This document shows, in pieces, positions 10,034 through 22,153 of a stretch of 64,000 nt of DNA. Both the position numbers and the translations under genes were made by a program. The notes beneath the pieces are model-generated. The model made no database searches and had not been told where the DNA came from. It worked only from the letters and a program-made list of their open reading frames with translations. Numbering within the stretch: the first letter of the stretch is position 1; the number at the start of each line of letters is the position of its first letter. Origin of the DNA: Zea mays (taxonomy: Eukaryota; Streptophyta; Magnoliopsida; Poales; Poaceae); assembly GCF_902167145.1 (NCBI RefSeq), contig NC_050097.1, positions 167,616,923 through 167,680,922 of the forward strand, in the 5' to 3' direction.

Positions 10034-12549
10034 ATGTGCAGTCTCCAGCAACCTTTCCAGCCCGGGACAGTGCTCCGTTTCGGGAGTCTTGAGTTCATGT
10101 CCCTCGACGGCAACTACGACATGATACTCCTTCCCCCGCCGCGCGACAGCGACAATGGCGGCCGACAACCCGCCCGTCGGCGACAAAATCAACGACGTCT
10201 TCCCCGCATGGTGGAAGAACAACATTCGAGCTCGCCCCGTCCCCTCCCCCGCCGACGGAGGAGGAGGCAGGGCAACCAAGGCCAAGCAGGAGGCGGCACC
10301 TCATCGGCTGTCGAGCGAGTCGACGGCGCCGGTGCCCCAACGGGGGGCATGTTGGGCATCGACCTCGCGTTTGAGGCGAAGACGAGCGCCGTCTCCCCGC
10401 AACACGCCAACCCCAAGCAAATGGACGACGCCGGCACGCTCGCGAATGACTTGCTGGGCGTCACCCTCGTACCTGAGACGGCGGTGCGGTCAACCCCTGA
10501 CGTGACTTCGTCACCGCCCGTCGACCAAGAGGTACCGACCGATTCACATCTCACGCCTTTTGGATCCAGCCTCAACCCACCAAGTGACTTCGCTTTGGTG
10601 GACGCTCTCGTAGAGGCGAGTCCAAACCCTCTGGGGTATCGCATGCGGTCACCCTGGGACCGGTTGACGGCTGTCTCGACCTACGGGCCCTCGGGGTCCG
10701 AGGAAGATGACGAGCCCGACTTCTGTTGGGATTTCTCCGGACAAGGTAACCCCAGTGCCATGCGGGACTTTATGACCGCGTGCAACTACTGCCTTTCCGA
10801 CTGTTCTGGCGGTAGCCGCAGCCTCAGCGACGAGGACTGCGGCCCAAGTCGTGAATGTTTCCACGTCGATCTAGGGGGTCCCGACGAAGGCAACCATCTT
10901 GGTATGCCGAAGAACGGTGATCTCCCTAGGCCTGTGCCTCACGTTGACATCCTTCGAGAGCTAGCTGTGGTCCCCGTTCCGGTGGGGGGTCATGACCCAC
11001 AGCTCGAGCAAATCCGCGAGATGCAGGCCAGGCTCGACGAGGGGGCAGGAACACTTGAGCCGATCCACCGGGACATCGGGCAGGAATGGGCGGGTCGACC
11101 TCCGGCCGGAGAAGTGCGTCATCTACCCCAGGGTATCCAGCACCGCATCACCGACGATGTCAGGGTAAGGCCGCCACCGACTTCCAGTGGAGTCGGCCAG
11201 ATCCTGGCTGCAGTGGCAATACTTCTCTGCGCGATGCCGGAGCCATCAACCACCGAGGGGCGGCGAATTCAGGGAGAGCTCAAGAATCTCCTGGAGGATG
11301 CCGCGGTCCGATGGGCCAAAAGCTCCGCCTCCCGAAGGCAGGGGTACCCCTCGGAACATCGCGTCGTGACTTCCCGATTCATGTGGGAAGCCTCGGTCCA
11401 CACCGGGCGCACGCGCCACACAGCGCCTGCGGCCCCGGGTCGCCTCGGCAACGAGCACCATCAGCGCAACCGTCGGGCCCACCTCGACGAGAGGGTGCGC
11501 CGAGGCTACCACCCCAGGCGTGGGGGACGCTACGACAGCGGGGAGGATCGGAGTCCCTCGCCCGAACCACCCGATCCGCAGGCTTTCAGCCGCGCCATAC
11601 GACGGGCGCCGTTCCCGACCCGGTTCCGAACCCCGACTACTATCACAAAGTACTCGGGGAGACGAGACCGGAACTGTGGCTCGCGGACTACCGGCTGGCC
11701 TGCCAACTGGGTGGAACAGACGATGACAACCTCATCATCCGCAACCTCCCCCTGTTCTTTTCCGACACCGCTCGCGCCTGGCTGGAGCACCTGCCTCCGG
11801 GGCAGATCTCCAACTAGGACGACCTGGTCCAAGCCTTTGCCGGCAATTTCCAGGGCACGTACGTGCGCCCTGGAAACTCCTGGGATCTCCGAAGCTGCCG
11901 CCAGCAGCCGGGAGAGTCTCTCCGGGACTACATTCGGCGATTCTCGAAGCAGCGCACCGAGCTACCCAACATCACCGATTCGGATGTCATCAGCGCGTTC
12001 CTCGCCGGCACCACCTGCCGCGACCTGGTGAGCAAGCTGAGTCGCAAGACCCCCACCAGGGCGAGCGAGCTGATGGACATCGCCACCAAGTTCGCCTCCG
12101 GCCAGGAGGCGGTCGAGGCCATCTTCCGGAAGGACAAGCAGCCCCAGGGCCGCCCACTGGAAGATGTCCCCGAGGCGTCAACTCAGCGCGGCGCCAAGAA
12201 GAAAGGTAAGAAGAAGTCGCAAGCAAAACGCGACGCCGCCAACGCGGACCTTGTCGCCGCCGCCGAGTACAAGAACCCTCAGAAACCTCCTGGAGGTGCC
12301 AACCTCTTCGACAAGATGCTCAAGGAGTCGTGCCTCTATCATCAGGGGCCCGTCAAGCACACCCTTGAGGAGTGCGCCATGCTTCGGCGCCACTTTCACA
12401 AGGTCGGGCCACCCGCGGAGGGTGGCAGGGATCGCGACGACGATAAGAAGGAAGATCATCAGGCAGGAGAGTTCCTCGAGGTCCGTGACTGCTTCATGAT
12501 CTACGGTGGGCAAGTGGCGAACGCCTCGGCTCGGCACCGCAAGCAAGAA
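10034..12549 (+). pseudogene. gag of element A
   Basis: The ATG at 10034 is chosen because it aligns with the B start (MGSLQQPF in B, MCSLQQPF in A). After a low-complexity N-terminal half comes the capsid-type region (ELWLADYRLACQLGG, then RARAWLEHLPPG-like residues and SLRDYIRRFSKQRTEL), a Lys-rich stretch, and a zinc-knuckle-like motif CX2H...HX4C in CLYHQGPVKHTLEEC. The family role is particle assembly and RNA packaging. A one-base loss in a G run at 11656-11659 shifts the frame compared with B, and TAG at 11815-11817 replaces the Trp codon of B. Confidence 0.85.
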
Positions 12550-13287
12550 CGTCGGGAGGTCTGCTCGGTAAAGGTGGCGGCGCCAGTCTACCTAGACTGG
12601 TCCGACAAGCCCATCACCTTCGACCAAGGCAACCACCCCGACCGCGTGCCGAGCCCAGGGAAATACCCGCTCGTTGTCGACCCCATCATCGGCAACGTCA
12701 GGCTCACCAAGGTCCTCATGGACGGAGGCAGCAGCCTCAACATCATCTACGCCGAGACCCTCGGGCTCCTGCGAATCGATCTGACCTTGGTCCGAGCAGG
12801 CGCTGCGCCTTTCCACGGGATCATCCCCGGGAAGCGCGTCCAGCCCCTCGGACGACTCGATCTACCCGTCTGCTTTGGGACACCCTCCAACTTCCGAAGG
12901 GAGACCCTCACGTTCGAGGTGGTCGGGTTCCGAGGAACCTAAGACGCAGTACTGGGGAGGCCCTGCTACGCCAAGTTCATGGCCGTCCCCAGCTACACAT
13001 ACCTCAAGCTCAAGATGCTGGGCCCCAACGGGGTCATCACCGTCGGCCCCACGTACCGACACGCGTACGAATGCGACGTGGAGTGCGTGGAGTACGCCGA
13101 GGCCCTCGCCGAATCCGAGGCCCTCATCGCCGACCTGGAGAGCCTCTCTAAGGAGGCGCCAGACGTGAAGCGCCACGCCGGCAACTTTGAGCCAGCGGAG
13201 ACGGTTAAATCCGTCCCCCTTGACCCCGGCAACGATGCATCCAAGCAAATCCGGATCGGCTCCTAGCTCGATCCCAAATAAGAAGTA
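12550..13287 (+). pseudogene. Aspartic protease region of element A
   Basis: The frame continues from gag. The active site is VLMDGGSSLNII and the flap side leads to VLGRPCYAKF. Stops: TAA at 12940-12942 (Tyr in B), TAG at 13264-13266 (Asp in B), and TAA at 13279-13281 at the border to RT, where B also has a stop. The role is processing of the polyprotein. Confidence 0.8.
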
Positions 13288-14646
13288 GTGCTCGTCGACT
13301 TTCTCCACACGAACGCCGACGTTTTCGTGTGGAGTCCCTCGGACATGCCCGGCATACCGAGGGATGTCGCCGAGCACTCGCTGGATATCCGAGCTGGAGC
13401 CCGACCCGTGAAGCAGCCTCTGCGCCGATTCGACGAAGAAAAGCGCAGAGCCATAGGCGAGGAGATCCACAAGCTAATGGCGGCAGGGTTCATCAAAGAG
13501 GTATTCCATCCCGAATGGCTTGCCAACCCTATGCTTGTGAGAAAGAAAGGGGGGAAATGGCTGATGTGTGTAGACTACACTGGTCTAAACAAAGCATGTC
13601 CGAAGGTTCCCTACCCTCTGCCTCGCATCGATCAAATCGTGGATTCCACTGCTGGGTGCGAAACCCTGTCTTTCCTCGATGCCTACTCGGGGTATCACCA
13701 GATCAGGATGAAAGAGTCCGACCAGCTCGCGACTTCTTTCATCACACCCTTCGGCATGTACTGCTATGTCACCATGCCGTTTGGTTTGAGGAATGCGGGT
13801 GCAACGTACCAACGGTGCATGAACCACGTGTTCGGCGAACACATTGGCCGAACGGTCGAGGCCTATGTCGATGACATCGTAGTCAAGACGAGGAAAGCCT
13901 CCGACCTCCTTTCCGACCTTGAAGCGACATTCCGATGTCTCAAGGTGAAAGGCGTGAAGCTCAATCCCAAGAAGTGTGTCTTTGGGGTTCCCCGAGGCAT
14001 GCTCTTGGGGTTCATCGTCTCCGAGGGGGGCATCGAGGCCAACCCAGAGAAGATCACGGCCATCACCAGCATGGGGCCCATCAAGGACTTGAAAGGCGTA
14101 CAGAGAGTCACAGGATGCCTCGTGGCTCTGAGCCGTTTCATCTCGCGCCTCGGCGAAAGAGGCCTGCCTCTGTACCGCCTCTTAAGGAAGGTCGAGTGCT
14201 TCACTTGGACCCCTGAGGCCAAGGAAGCCCTTGGGAACCTGAAGGCGCTCCTCACGAACGCGCCCATCTTGGTGCCCCCTGCTGCCGGAGAAGCCCTCTT
14301 GATCTACTTCGTCGCGACCACTCAGGTGGTTAGCGCCGCGATTGTGGTTGAGAGACGAGAAGAGGGGCATGCATTGCCCGTCCAGAGGCCAGTCTACTTC
14401 ATCAGTGAGGTACTGTCCAAGACCAAGATCCGCTACCCACAAATTCAGAAGCTGCTGTACGCGGTGATCCTAACGCGGCGGAAGTTGCGACACTACTTTG
14501 AGTCTCATCCGGTAACTGTGGTGTCATCCTTCCCCCTGGGGGAGATCATCCAGTGCCGAGAGGCCTCGAGTAGAATTGCAAAGTGGGCGGTGGAAATCAT
14601 GGGCGAGACGATCTCGTTCGCTCCTCGGAAGGCCATCAAGTCCTAG
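13288..14646 (+). pseudogene. Reverse transcriptase and first RNase H of element A
   Basis: RT motifs are in order and complete: WLANPMLVRKKGGKW, CVDYTGLNKACPK, PLPRIDQIVDS, SFLDAYSGYHQI, FGLRNAGATYQR and the catalytic YVDDIVVK, then LGFIVSEGGIEANP. A gypsy RNase H follows (LIYFVATTQVVSAAIV, FISEVLSKTKIRYP, HYFESHPV). The block is open over 452 codons and ends at TAG 14644-14646, where B has CAA. Confidence 0.9.
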
Positions 14647-15363
14647 GTCTTGGCGGACTTTGTGGCTGAATGGGTCGACACCTAGCTCCCAACAGCTCTG
14701 ATCCAACCGGAACTCTGGACCATGTTCTTCGACGGGTCGCTGATGAAGATAGGAGCAGGCGCAGGCCTACACTTCATCTCGCCCCTCGGGAAGCACCTAC
14801 GCTACGTGCTATGCCTCCACTTCCCGGCGTCCAACAATGTGGCTGAGTACGAGGCTCTGGTCAACGGGTTGCGCATCGCCATCGAGCTGGGGGTCCGACG
14901 CCTCGACGCTCGCGGTGACTCGCAGCTCGTCATCGACCAAGTCATGAAGAACTCCCACTGCCGCGACCCGAAGATGGAAGCCTACTGCGATGAGGTTCGA
15001 CGCCTGGAAGACAAGTTCTACGGGCTCGAGCTCAACCACGTCGTCCGGCGCTACAACGAGACTGCGGACGAGCTGGCTAAAATAGCCTCGGGGCGAACAA
15101 CCGTCCCCCCGGACTTCTTCTCCCGAGACCTGCATCAACCCTCCGTCAAGACCGACGACACGCCCGAGCCCGTGAAGGCCTCGGCCCAGCCCGAGACACC
15201 CTCGGCTCAGCCCGAGGCACCCTCGACTCAGCCTGAGGTACCCTCGGCCCCCGAGGGTGAGGCACTGCGCATCGAGGAGGAGCGGAGCGGGGTCACGCCT
15301 AATCGAAACTGGCAGACCCCATACCTGCAATATCTCCACCGAGGAGAGCTACCCCTCGACTGA
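14647..15363 (+). pseudogene. Second (archaeal-type) RNase H of element A
   Basis: MFFDGSLMKIGAGAG, NNVAEYEALVNGL, DARGDSQLVIDQV and YNETADELAKIAS fit the additional RNase H known from Tat-lineage Ty3/gypsy elements, placed between RT/RNase H and integrase. TAG at 14683-14685 stands where B has CAG. A Pro/Glu-rich linker (AQPE repeats) follows. TGA at 15361-15363 is an Arg codon (AGA) in B. Confidence 0.85.
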
Positions 15364-16551
15364 GCCGAAGCTCGGCGGTTGGCGCGGCGTGCCAAGTCGT
15401 TCGTCTTGCTGGGAGACAGGAAGGAGCTCTACCACCGCAGCCCCTCGGGCATCCTCCAGCGATGCATTTCCATCGCCGAAGGCCAGGAGCTCCTACAAGA
15501 GATACACTCGGGGGCTTGCGGCCATCACGCAGCACCCCGAGCCCTTGTTGGGAATGCCTTCCGAGAAGGTTTCTACTGGCCGACGGTGGTGGCCGACGCC
15601 GCTAGAAGTGTCCGCACCTGCGAAGGGTGTCAGTTCTACGCAAGGCAGACCCACCTGCCCGCTCAGGCCCTGCAGACCATACCCATCACCTGGTCGTTTG
15701 CTGTGTGGGGTCTGGACCTAGTCAGCCCCTTGCAGAAGGCACCTGGGGGCTACACGCACCTGTTGGTCGCCATCGACAAATTCTCCAAGTGGATCGAGGT
15801 CCGACCCCTAAACAGCATCAGGTCTGAACAGGCGGTGGCGTTCTTCACCAACATCATCCATCGCTTTGGGGTCCCGAACTCCATCATCACTGACAACAGC
15901 ACCCAGTTCACCGGCAGAAAGTTCCTAGACTTCTGCGAGGATCACCACATCCGGGTGGACTGGGCCGCCGTGGCCCACCCCATGACGAATGGGCAGGTAG
16001 AACGTGCCAACGGCATGATTCTGCAAGGACTCAAGCCTCGGATCTACAACGACCTCAACAAGTTCGGCAAGCGATGGATGAAGGAACTCCCCTCGGTGGT
16101 CTGGAGTCTGAGGACGACGCCGAGCCGGGCCACGGGCTTCACACCGTTTTTTCTAGTCTATGGGGCCGAGGCCATCTTGCCCACAGACTTAGAATATGGT
16201 TCCCCGAGGATGATGGCCTACGCCGACCAAAGCAATCAAGCTAATCGAGAAGACTCACTGGACCAGCTGGAAGAGGCTCGGGACATGGCCTTACTACACT
16301 CGGCGCGGTACCAGCAGTCCCTGCGACGCTACCACGCCCGAGGGGTTCGGTTCCGAGACCTCTAGGTGGGCGACCTGATGCTTCGGCTGTGACAAGACGC
16401 CCGAGGGCGGCACAAGCTCACGCCTCCCTGGGAAGGGCCGTTCGTCATCGCCAAAGTTCTGAAGCCCGGGACGTACAAGCTGGCCAATAGTCAAGGCGAG
16501 GTCTACAGCAACGCTTGGAACATCCGACAGCTACGTCGCTTCTACCCTTAA
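15364..16551 (+). pseudogene. Integrase of element A
   Basis: The zinc domain (HSGACGHHAAPR ... CEGCQFYARQ) is followed by the core with D (WGLDLVSP), D (ITDNSTQF) and E (GQVERANGMI), then the C-terminal domain (PPWEGPFVIAKVLKPG) ending AWNIRQLRRFYP and TAA at 16549-16551. Stops interrupt the tail: TAG at 16363-16365 (CAG in B) and TGA at 16390-16392 (CGA in B). The core is open over about 330 codons. Confidence 0.9.
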
Positions 16552-16780
16552 GATGCTTTCAAGTTGTTCGTATACCTCGTTCACACGCAAAGTTTAGTCA
16601 TCAAGGAAGGGTCAGCCTTGCCTCGGCAAAGCCCGACTCTCCCTCGGGCGCTAAAAGGGGGAAACCCCCTCTGCGTCAAAATTTTCCTCGGAAAAATATC
16701 TTTTCTGCCAGAATGTCTTTCGTGCTTTTCGACTACTTTGAAAGTGGATCCTAAAAACGACGGAGTACATGTAAGCAGCC

Positions 16781-17731
16781 AAGGCTGACCGAGCCGAGGG
16801 ACTCCTACGCCTCCGGGATACGGATACCTCACTCATCACCTTCTGTGATAAGTAACTCACGCTCGGATAAGTGATTCCGCGGACCGAACAAGTCTTCACG
16901 CTCGAAAACTCCTCTGGCGAAACGATTTTTCGGGCCTTCTCGACTGCGTCGGTGACAGAACCTTATGGACGAGCAAGAGTGCACGTAAGCGGCAAGGCCG
17001 ACCGAGCCGAGGGATTCCTACGCCTCCGGGATACGGATACCTCACTCGTCACCTTCCGTGAAAAGTAACTCTCGTTCGGACGAACAATTCTGTTACCGAC
17101 AAATAAGTCTGGATACTCGAAACAAGAGGAAAAGAAACGCAGCTTTACAACACGATGACAGTGTTTTTGGGCCTCGACGGCCGCAGAAAACATACACGCA
17201 CTACAAGATGATCCGATCCTGCAGGCTCGGATCTTGATAGTTGAAGGGAGCAGCAGCACCCTCGACGTCAACTACACCTTCGGCGAGGTCCGACCTAGCC
17301 TCGGACGGCGACGCAGTCGGAGGATCTCCACTCTGAAAAACGACATCAGCACCACGCCCGGGCCATCGCTGCCAGGGCCTTCTCCAGGAATCCGGCTCGA
17401 GCAGACGGCTCGGCGGGCCACCCCGAGGCCTCAGCCAGCTGTCCCCCGAGGACATCGGCCAGGCTCGCGGCCCCGGCAACTCGACTCCGGCATCGGTCCC
17501 TCCAGTGGACGACCCGGCCAGGCTCCGGCTGACCAAGTCTTCTTTTCGGGCCAACTCAGCCTCTGTCCGTGCCGACACCACTACCTCCGGCTTCGGCTCA
17601 TCGAAGAGTGGCCGAGGGTTCATTTAACTAAGCAAGAGAAGCCTCGGACAGCAAGGCCGACCGAGCCGAGGGACTCCTACGCCTCCGGGATACGGATACC
17701 TCACTCGTCACCTTTGCACGAGGCGACTCAC
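16781..17731 (+). repeat. Three dispersed copies of an ~80-bp repeat after pol in element A
   Basis: Copies at about 16781-16860, 16993-17072 and 17653-17731 share GACCGAGCCGAGGGA, CTACGCCTCCGGGATACGGA and TACCTCACTC. B has one copy, inverted, at about 24455-24540. The place, between pol and the antisense reading frame, matches where E has its own tandem repeats. Confidence 0.8.
17201..17623 (-). pseudogene. Possible 3' remnant of an antisense accessory gene in element A
   Basis: A minus frame of 140 codons ends with SEARSDLAEGVVDVEGAA, which resembles the end of the B antisense protein (SEAGVDLAEGGDEAEGAA) and lies in the same place after pol. The rest is not clearly alignable by eye. It would be the tail of an otherwise lost or replaced gene. 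The alternative is chance similarity in acidic, Ala-rich sequence. Confidence 0.4.
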
Positions 17732-19240
17732 GCTTGGTGAAGCGGTTCAGATAGCCGACAGGCGAGTCTTAGTGCTCGAAATGAGGAAAAAACACGGCTC
17801 CGTGCCGAAAATACATACATGTTCAGGCCCCGATAGCCGCAATGAACAAAACACCGGCATTCAAGGTGCCATTACAAACAGAACTCCGGTTCCACCTCCG
17901 CAGGTACGAACAACCCCACACGATTGGGGGGCCTGCGGAGCAACAGAAGGCCAACGGATGGCTCGCCGTCGCCCGCTCCAGCAGCAGCGACGACGACGAC
18001 TTCTGCTCCGGGGGGCCGAACAGCAGCAGCGATGACCTCAGGGCGGATGCTGCTGCCATAAGGCCCTCGCCCATGCCCTCACTCGAGAGGCAAGGACGAG
18101 TAGAAGGCCGTAGAGTTGGAGGTCAGTCCGTGGGCGGCACCGGCTATCTCGTCGGCAGAGAAACCTCTTCCGGCTGCCGTGGCGGGAGGCGGCGCCGGAA
18201 GCGGCTCCGAAGCCACTCGGGTAAGAGAGCCAGGCACGCGGCAGCTGCCAGCGCCACGAACAGTGAATGCCCTCCCCCCATCACTGAGGGAAGGAGCGGG
18301 CCGCCACCCGCGCAGGGACCGACCCCAACTCGGCGCACTCCCCTCCCCAGCACTGATGATGAACATCCTTGAAGCTGAGGGAGGGGCAGAGGCTGCAGCC
18401 TGGCTTGCTTCTCCCCACCCAGGGGCTGGTGGTCACCGTCTTGGGTGACCACCGGCGAGGGGATGCAGCCGGGCTGCCTGATGAAAATCCTTGAAGCCGA
18501 ACAATGGCTGAAAGGTACCAACTTCCACGAAGTTGCGTTCCTCCAACGACAAGGCGGAAGGATTGCAGGAGTTCCCCATCCGGGGGCTCGGAAGGTGGAA
18601 AGACGCGATGCATAAGGGGGCGGAAAGACATGGTCGCCTTTCGAGGGGATCACCCCCCTTTAAAAGGCGACTCTCCCCACTTGCGTCCTCGGCCATCGCG
18701 GGCTGAGTCTTCTCCAACATGCTCCAAGGTCCTCCCCCTACGGCACGGGGGTTGGGTCCCGCGCGTCATGCAAGCTGGCCCAGGGCAGAAGAAGGCAAAA
18801 CCGCCGCGCGCGGTGCATGCAACTGCCCAGCGGTTAGAAGCATTCCTCCACTATCGCCCAGACCAGCGAGTGAAAGGGCGGACAGCCATGTAGGCGGCAT
18901 GCAACCGCGCCAAGTGGGCGCACCCCTCCGACTTCCAACGCACCCAGCATGGAGGCCCAGGCCCACACGTCATGCAACCGGCGCGCCGGTTGCTACGTGC
19001 GAGCAACTGCACCGCCACTCGCGCCACTATCGTGCCTCCTCGACTGTGGAACCAGTACCGCGACTCGAGGCGACCCTGCGTATGACCCAACAGTGCCAGC
19101 CAGGCGCGACGGTCAATACAGCCAAAAATGGGCCGGCAGTAATGGCGGTGGCAGGCGGGCGGAAGCAGCGGTCACGTCGTCAGCCAAGCTTACGTCCCAT
19201 CCAGGGGCAGCAAGGAAACCCTCTCCCACGGCGTGAAGAT
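17732..19240 (-). other. A-specific internal segment of unknown nature
   Basis: This stretch takes the place of the promoter and most exons of the antisense gene in B, and I see no counterpart in B. It has minus frames at 18144-18653 (169 codons, with a hydrophobic stretch SLFVALAAAACLALL) and 18433-18720, and a near-repeat of ATCCTTGAAGC at about 18364 and 18487. None shows a known domain. It may be a diverged or different antisense gene or noncoding filler. Confidence 0.4.
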
Positions 19241-20475
19241 GGCGCGCCCGTGTTCCGTTCCTCAAACGGCTCGCGCACGCGCAACAGCTGCCCCGCGAAC
19301 CACTCGCCCCGTCGCATTAACTCCGCAGCGGGACAAGCGGCACCTTTGGCAGGAGAAGCGAGCGACGCTTCACCTTCGCCATAATGACCGCGTCAAAAAA
19401 GGTACGCCACGTCATTCGATTTTGTATCCTTTCCTTTTTCCTCTTTCTCTCTCTTACAACAGGGACCGGGAAAGGGGGATACACCGAAAGGGATCCTTCT
19501 CCGTGAAGGAAACAGACCCCGAGCCTCCCTACTGATCAGAGGTTCAAAGGCTGGCCCCTCGGAGGGGTTCAACAGCCGCCTCAGAGCGCTTGGGCTCCGC
19601 GCCCACTACTGGTCAGAGGTTCGAAGGCCGGCCCCTCGAAAGGGTTCAACAGCCGCCTCAGGCCACTCGGGCTCCGCGCCCACTACTGATCAGGGGTTCG
19701 TAGGCTGGCCCTCGAAGGGTTCACAGCCGCCTCAGACACAGAGCGAGGGATGACCCTGGGTACGTTCGATACATAACCAAGGCTCGGGCTACGCTCCCAA
19801 GGTACCCTAGGACATTTCCGAGACTAGCGGGAACGATCTTGTAACGGAATCCCATCAGAGGGAGGCATCGAGCCCTCGGACCCCATCAAAAGGGGACCGG
19901 GTCTGGCAGATCACCCGTAAGTACTTTTGGAGCGCGCCTCCGGGCCTCTAGCCGACCCCTAACAAATGGGGCACGGGCGTCCACTCGGATTACCCGTCAG
20001 CAGCTCGCTGGAGACACCATGTTCGGCGCCCTCCAAGGGCAACATGGCGCTTTCCCCCCCCCCCCTCCTCCTTGCGGAAAGGCGACGCAGGGGCGTATGT
20101 AAAAAAGTCGAGTCTATCCTTGACCGTCCTCTCGCCCTGTGCAGAGGCTCGGGGGCTGCTCTCGCAAACCCGGCTCCGGCCAAACTGTTGACAGCGTCAA
20201 CATACCAGCCCGAGAACTTGGGACCCGACCGTGCACTCGGGCTATGGCCAGCTCACATGAGGGAACAACCAGACCAGCCGAAGTGTTGCGAAACACGCTA
20301 AGACCTCGAAGGAGTCAAATCACTCCTCCGAGGCCTCGGGGGCTACACCCGGCGGGTGCGCTAGCGCGCACCCACCGGAACAAAACGCAACCGAGAAAGG
20401 TTGGTTCCCTTGCAAAAAAGTGCGACAAACGCCTCCAAGCGAGTATTAACACTCCCTTCGAGGCTCGGGGGCTAC
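19241..20475 (+). other. A 3' untranslated region with polypurine-type tract
   Basis: It is homologous to B 5649-6880 in inverse orientation. It ends GAGGCTCGGGGGCTAC at 20460-20475, directly before the 3' LTR, as expected for the plus-strand primer site. ORFs here are shadows of GC-rich sequence. Confidence 0.65.
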
Positions 20476-22153
20476 TGTCGGGGACCATAATTAGGGGTAC
20501 CCTCAAGACTCCTAAATCTCAGCTGGTAACCCCCATCAGCACAAAGCTGCAAAGGCCTGATGGGTGCGATTAAGTCAAAGGTCGGTCCATTCGAGGGACG
20601 CGATCACACCTCACCCGAGCCCAGTCTCGGGCAAGGGCAGCCGACCCCGAAGGATCTACGTCTCGCCCGAGGACCCCCTCCAGCAACGGGCACACCTTCG
20701 GCTCGCCCGAGGCCCAGTCTTCGCCAAGAAGCAACCTTGGCCAAGTCACCACGCCAACCGACCAAATCGCAGGGGCATTTAATGCAAAGGTGGCCTGACA
20801 CCTTTATCCTGACGCGCGCCCTCCAATCGGTAGAGCCAATGTGACTGTAGTCACTTCGCCGCTCCACTGACCGGTCTGATAAGAGGACAGCGCCGCCTGC
20901 GCTGCTCCGACTATTGTGCCACTCGACAGAGTGAGGCTGACAGCAGCCAAGTCCGGCCTCAGGCGCCATAGGAAACTCCACTCCGCCCGACCCCAGGGCT
21001 CGGACTCGGACTCGGGCTCAGCCCCGGAAGACGACGAACTCCGCTCCGCCAGACCCCAGGGCTTGGACTCGGGCTCAGCCCCGGAAGACGACGAACTCCA
21101 CTCCGCCCGACCCCAGGGCTCGGACTCGGGCTCAGCCCCGGAAGACGACGAACTCTGCTCCGCCCGACCCCAGGGCTCGGACTCGGGCTCAGCCCCGGAA
21201 AACGACGAACTCCGCTCCGCCCGACCCCAGGGCTCGGACTTGGGCTCAGCCCCGGAAGACGACGAACTCCACTTCGCCCGACCCCAGGGCTCGGACTCGG
21301 GCTCAGCCCCGAAGGACGACGAACTCCGCTTCGCCCGACCCTAGGGCTCAGACTCAGCCCTGGCCTCAGCCGACGGTCTCTGCCTCGCCCGACCAAGGGG
21401 CTCGGACTCGACCTTGGCCTTGGAAGACAGACTCGACCTCGACCTCGGAGGAGCCTCCACCTCGCCCAACCCAGGGCTCAGACCGACCACGTCAACAGGA
21501 GGCGCCATCATTACCCTGCCCCAAGCTGACTCAGGCTACGAGGAACAAGACTGGCGTCCCATCTGGCTCGCTCCGCTATACGAGTAATCATGGCGCCCCG
21601 CACGCCCTATGACGACGGCGGCTCTCAGCCCCCTTACGGAAGCAAGAGGACGTCAGCAAGGACTCGACAGCCCCAACAGCTGTCCTTCCGCTAGGCTCCG
21701 GCGCTCCTCCGACGGCCACGACATCACACGAACCGGGTGCCAAAACCTCTCCGGCTGCCACGATGGCATGTACTTAGGGCACTAGCTCTCCTCCGCTAGA
21801 CACGTTAGCACACTGCTACACCCCCCAATGTACACCTGGATCCTTTCCTTACGCCTATAAAAGGAAGGTCCAGGGCCCACTTACAGAGGGTTGGCCGCGC
21901 GGGGAAGGACGGGACGGCGCTCGCGTGAGGCCGCTCGCTCCCTCCCGCGTGGACGCTTGTAACCCCCTACTGCAAGCGCAACCGACCTGGGCGCGGGACA
22001 AACACGAAGGCCGCTGGATTTCACCTCTCACGCCTGTCTCCCTCCGGCTTTTCCCCCCTTCGCGCTCCGTCTCGCGCGGACCCATCTGGGCTAGGGCACG
22101 CGGCGACAATTTACTCGTCGGTCCAGGGACCCCCCAGGTTCGAAATGCCGACA
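20476..22153 (+). repeat. A 3' LTR
   Basis: The LTR is 1678 bp, TGTCGGGGACC to TGCCGACA, with proper CA end. The 57-bp array lies at about 20974-21360 and TATAAAA at 21856-21862. It pairs with 8301-9973. The second TSD copy ACGAC follows at 22154-22158. Confidence 0.93.

Larger units (their letters stand above)
8301..22153 (+). mobile_element. Element A: full-length Huck-like Tat retrotransposon
   Basis: A is 13,853 bp with both LTRs (8301-9973 and 20476-22153), a primer site, gag, PR, RT, RNase H, second RNase H and IN in one main frame, a 3' region, and the 5-bp TSD ACGAC. It is the innermost element and sits inside a relative (B) in the opposite orientation. Stops at 11815, 12940, 13264, 13279, 14644, 14683, 15361, 16363 and 16390 and a one-base loss at about 11656 make it non-autonomous. 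It differs from B in LTR repeat number and lacks most of the antisense gene. Confidence 0.93.
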
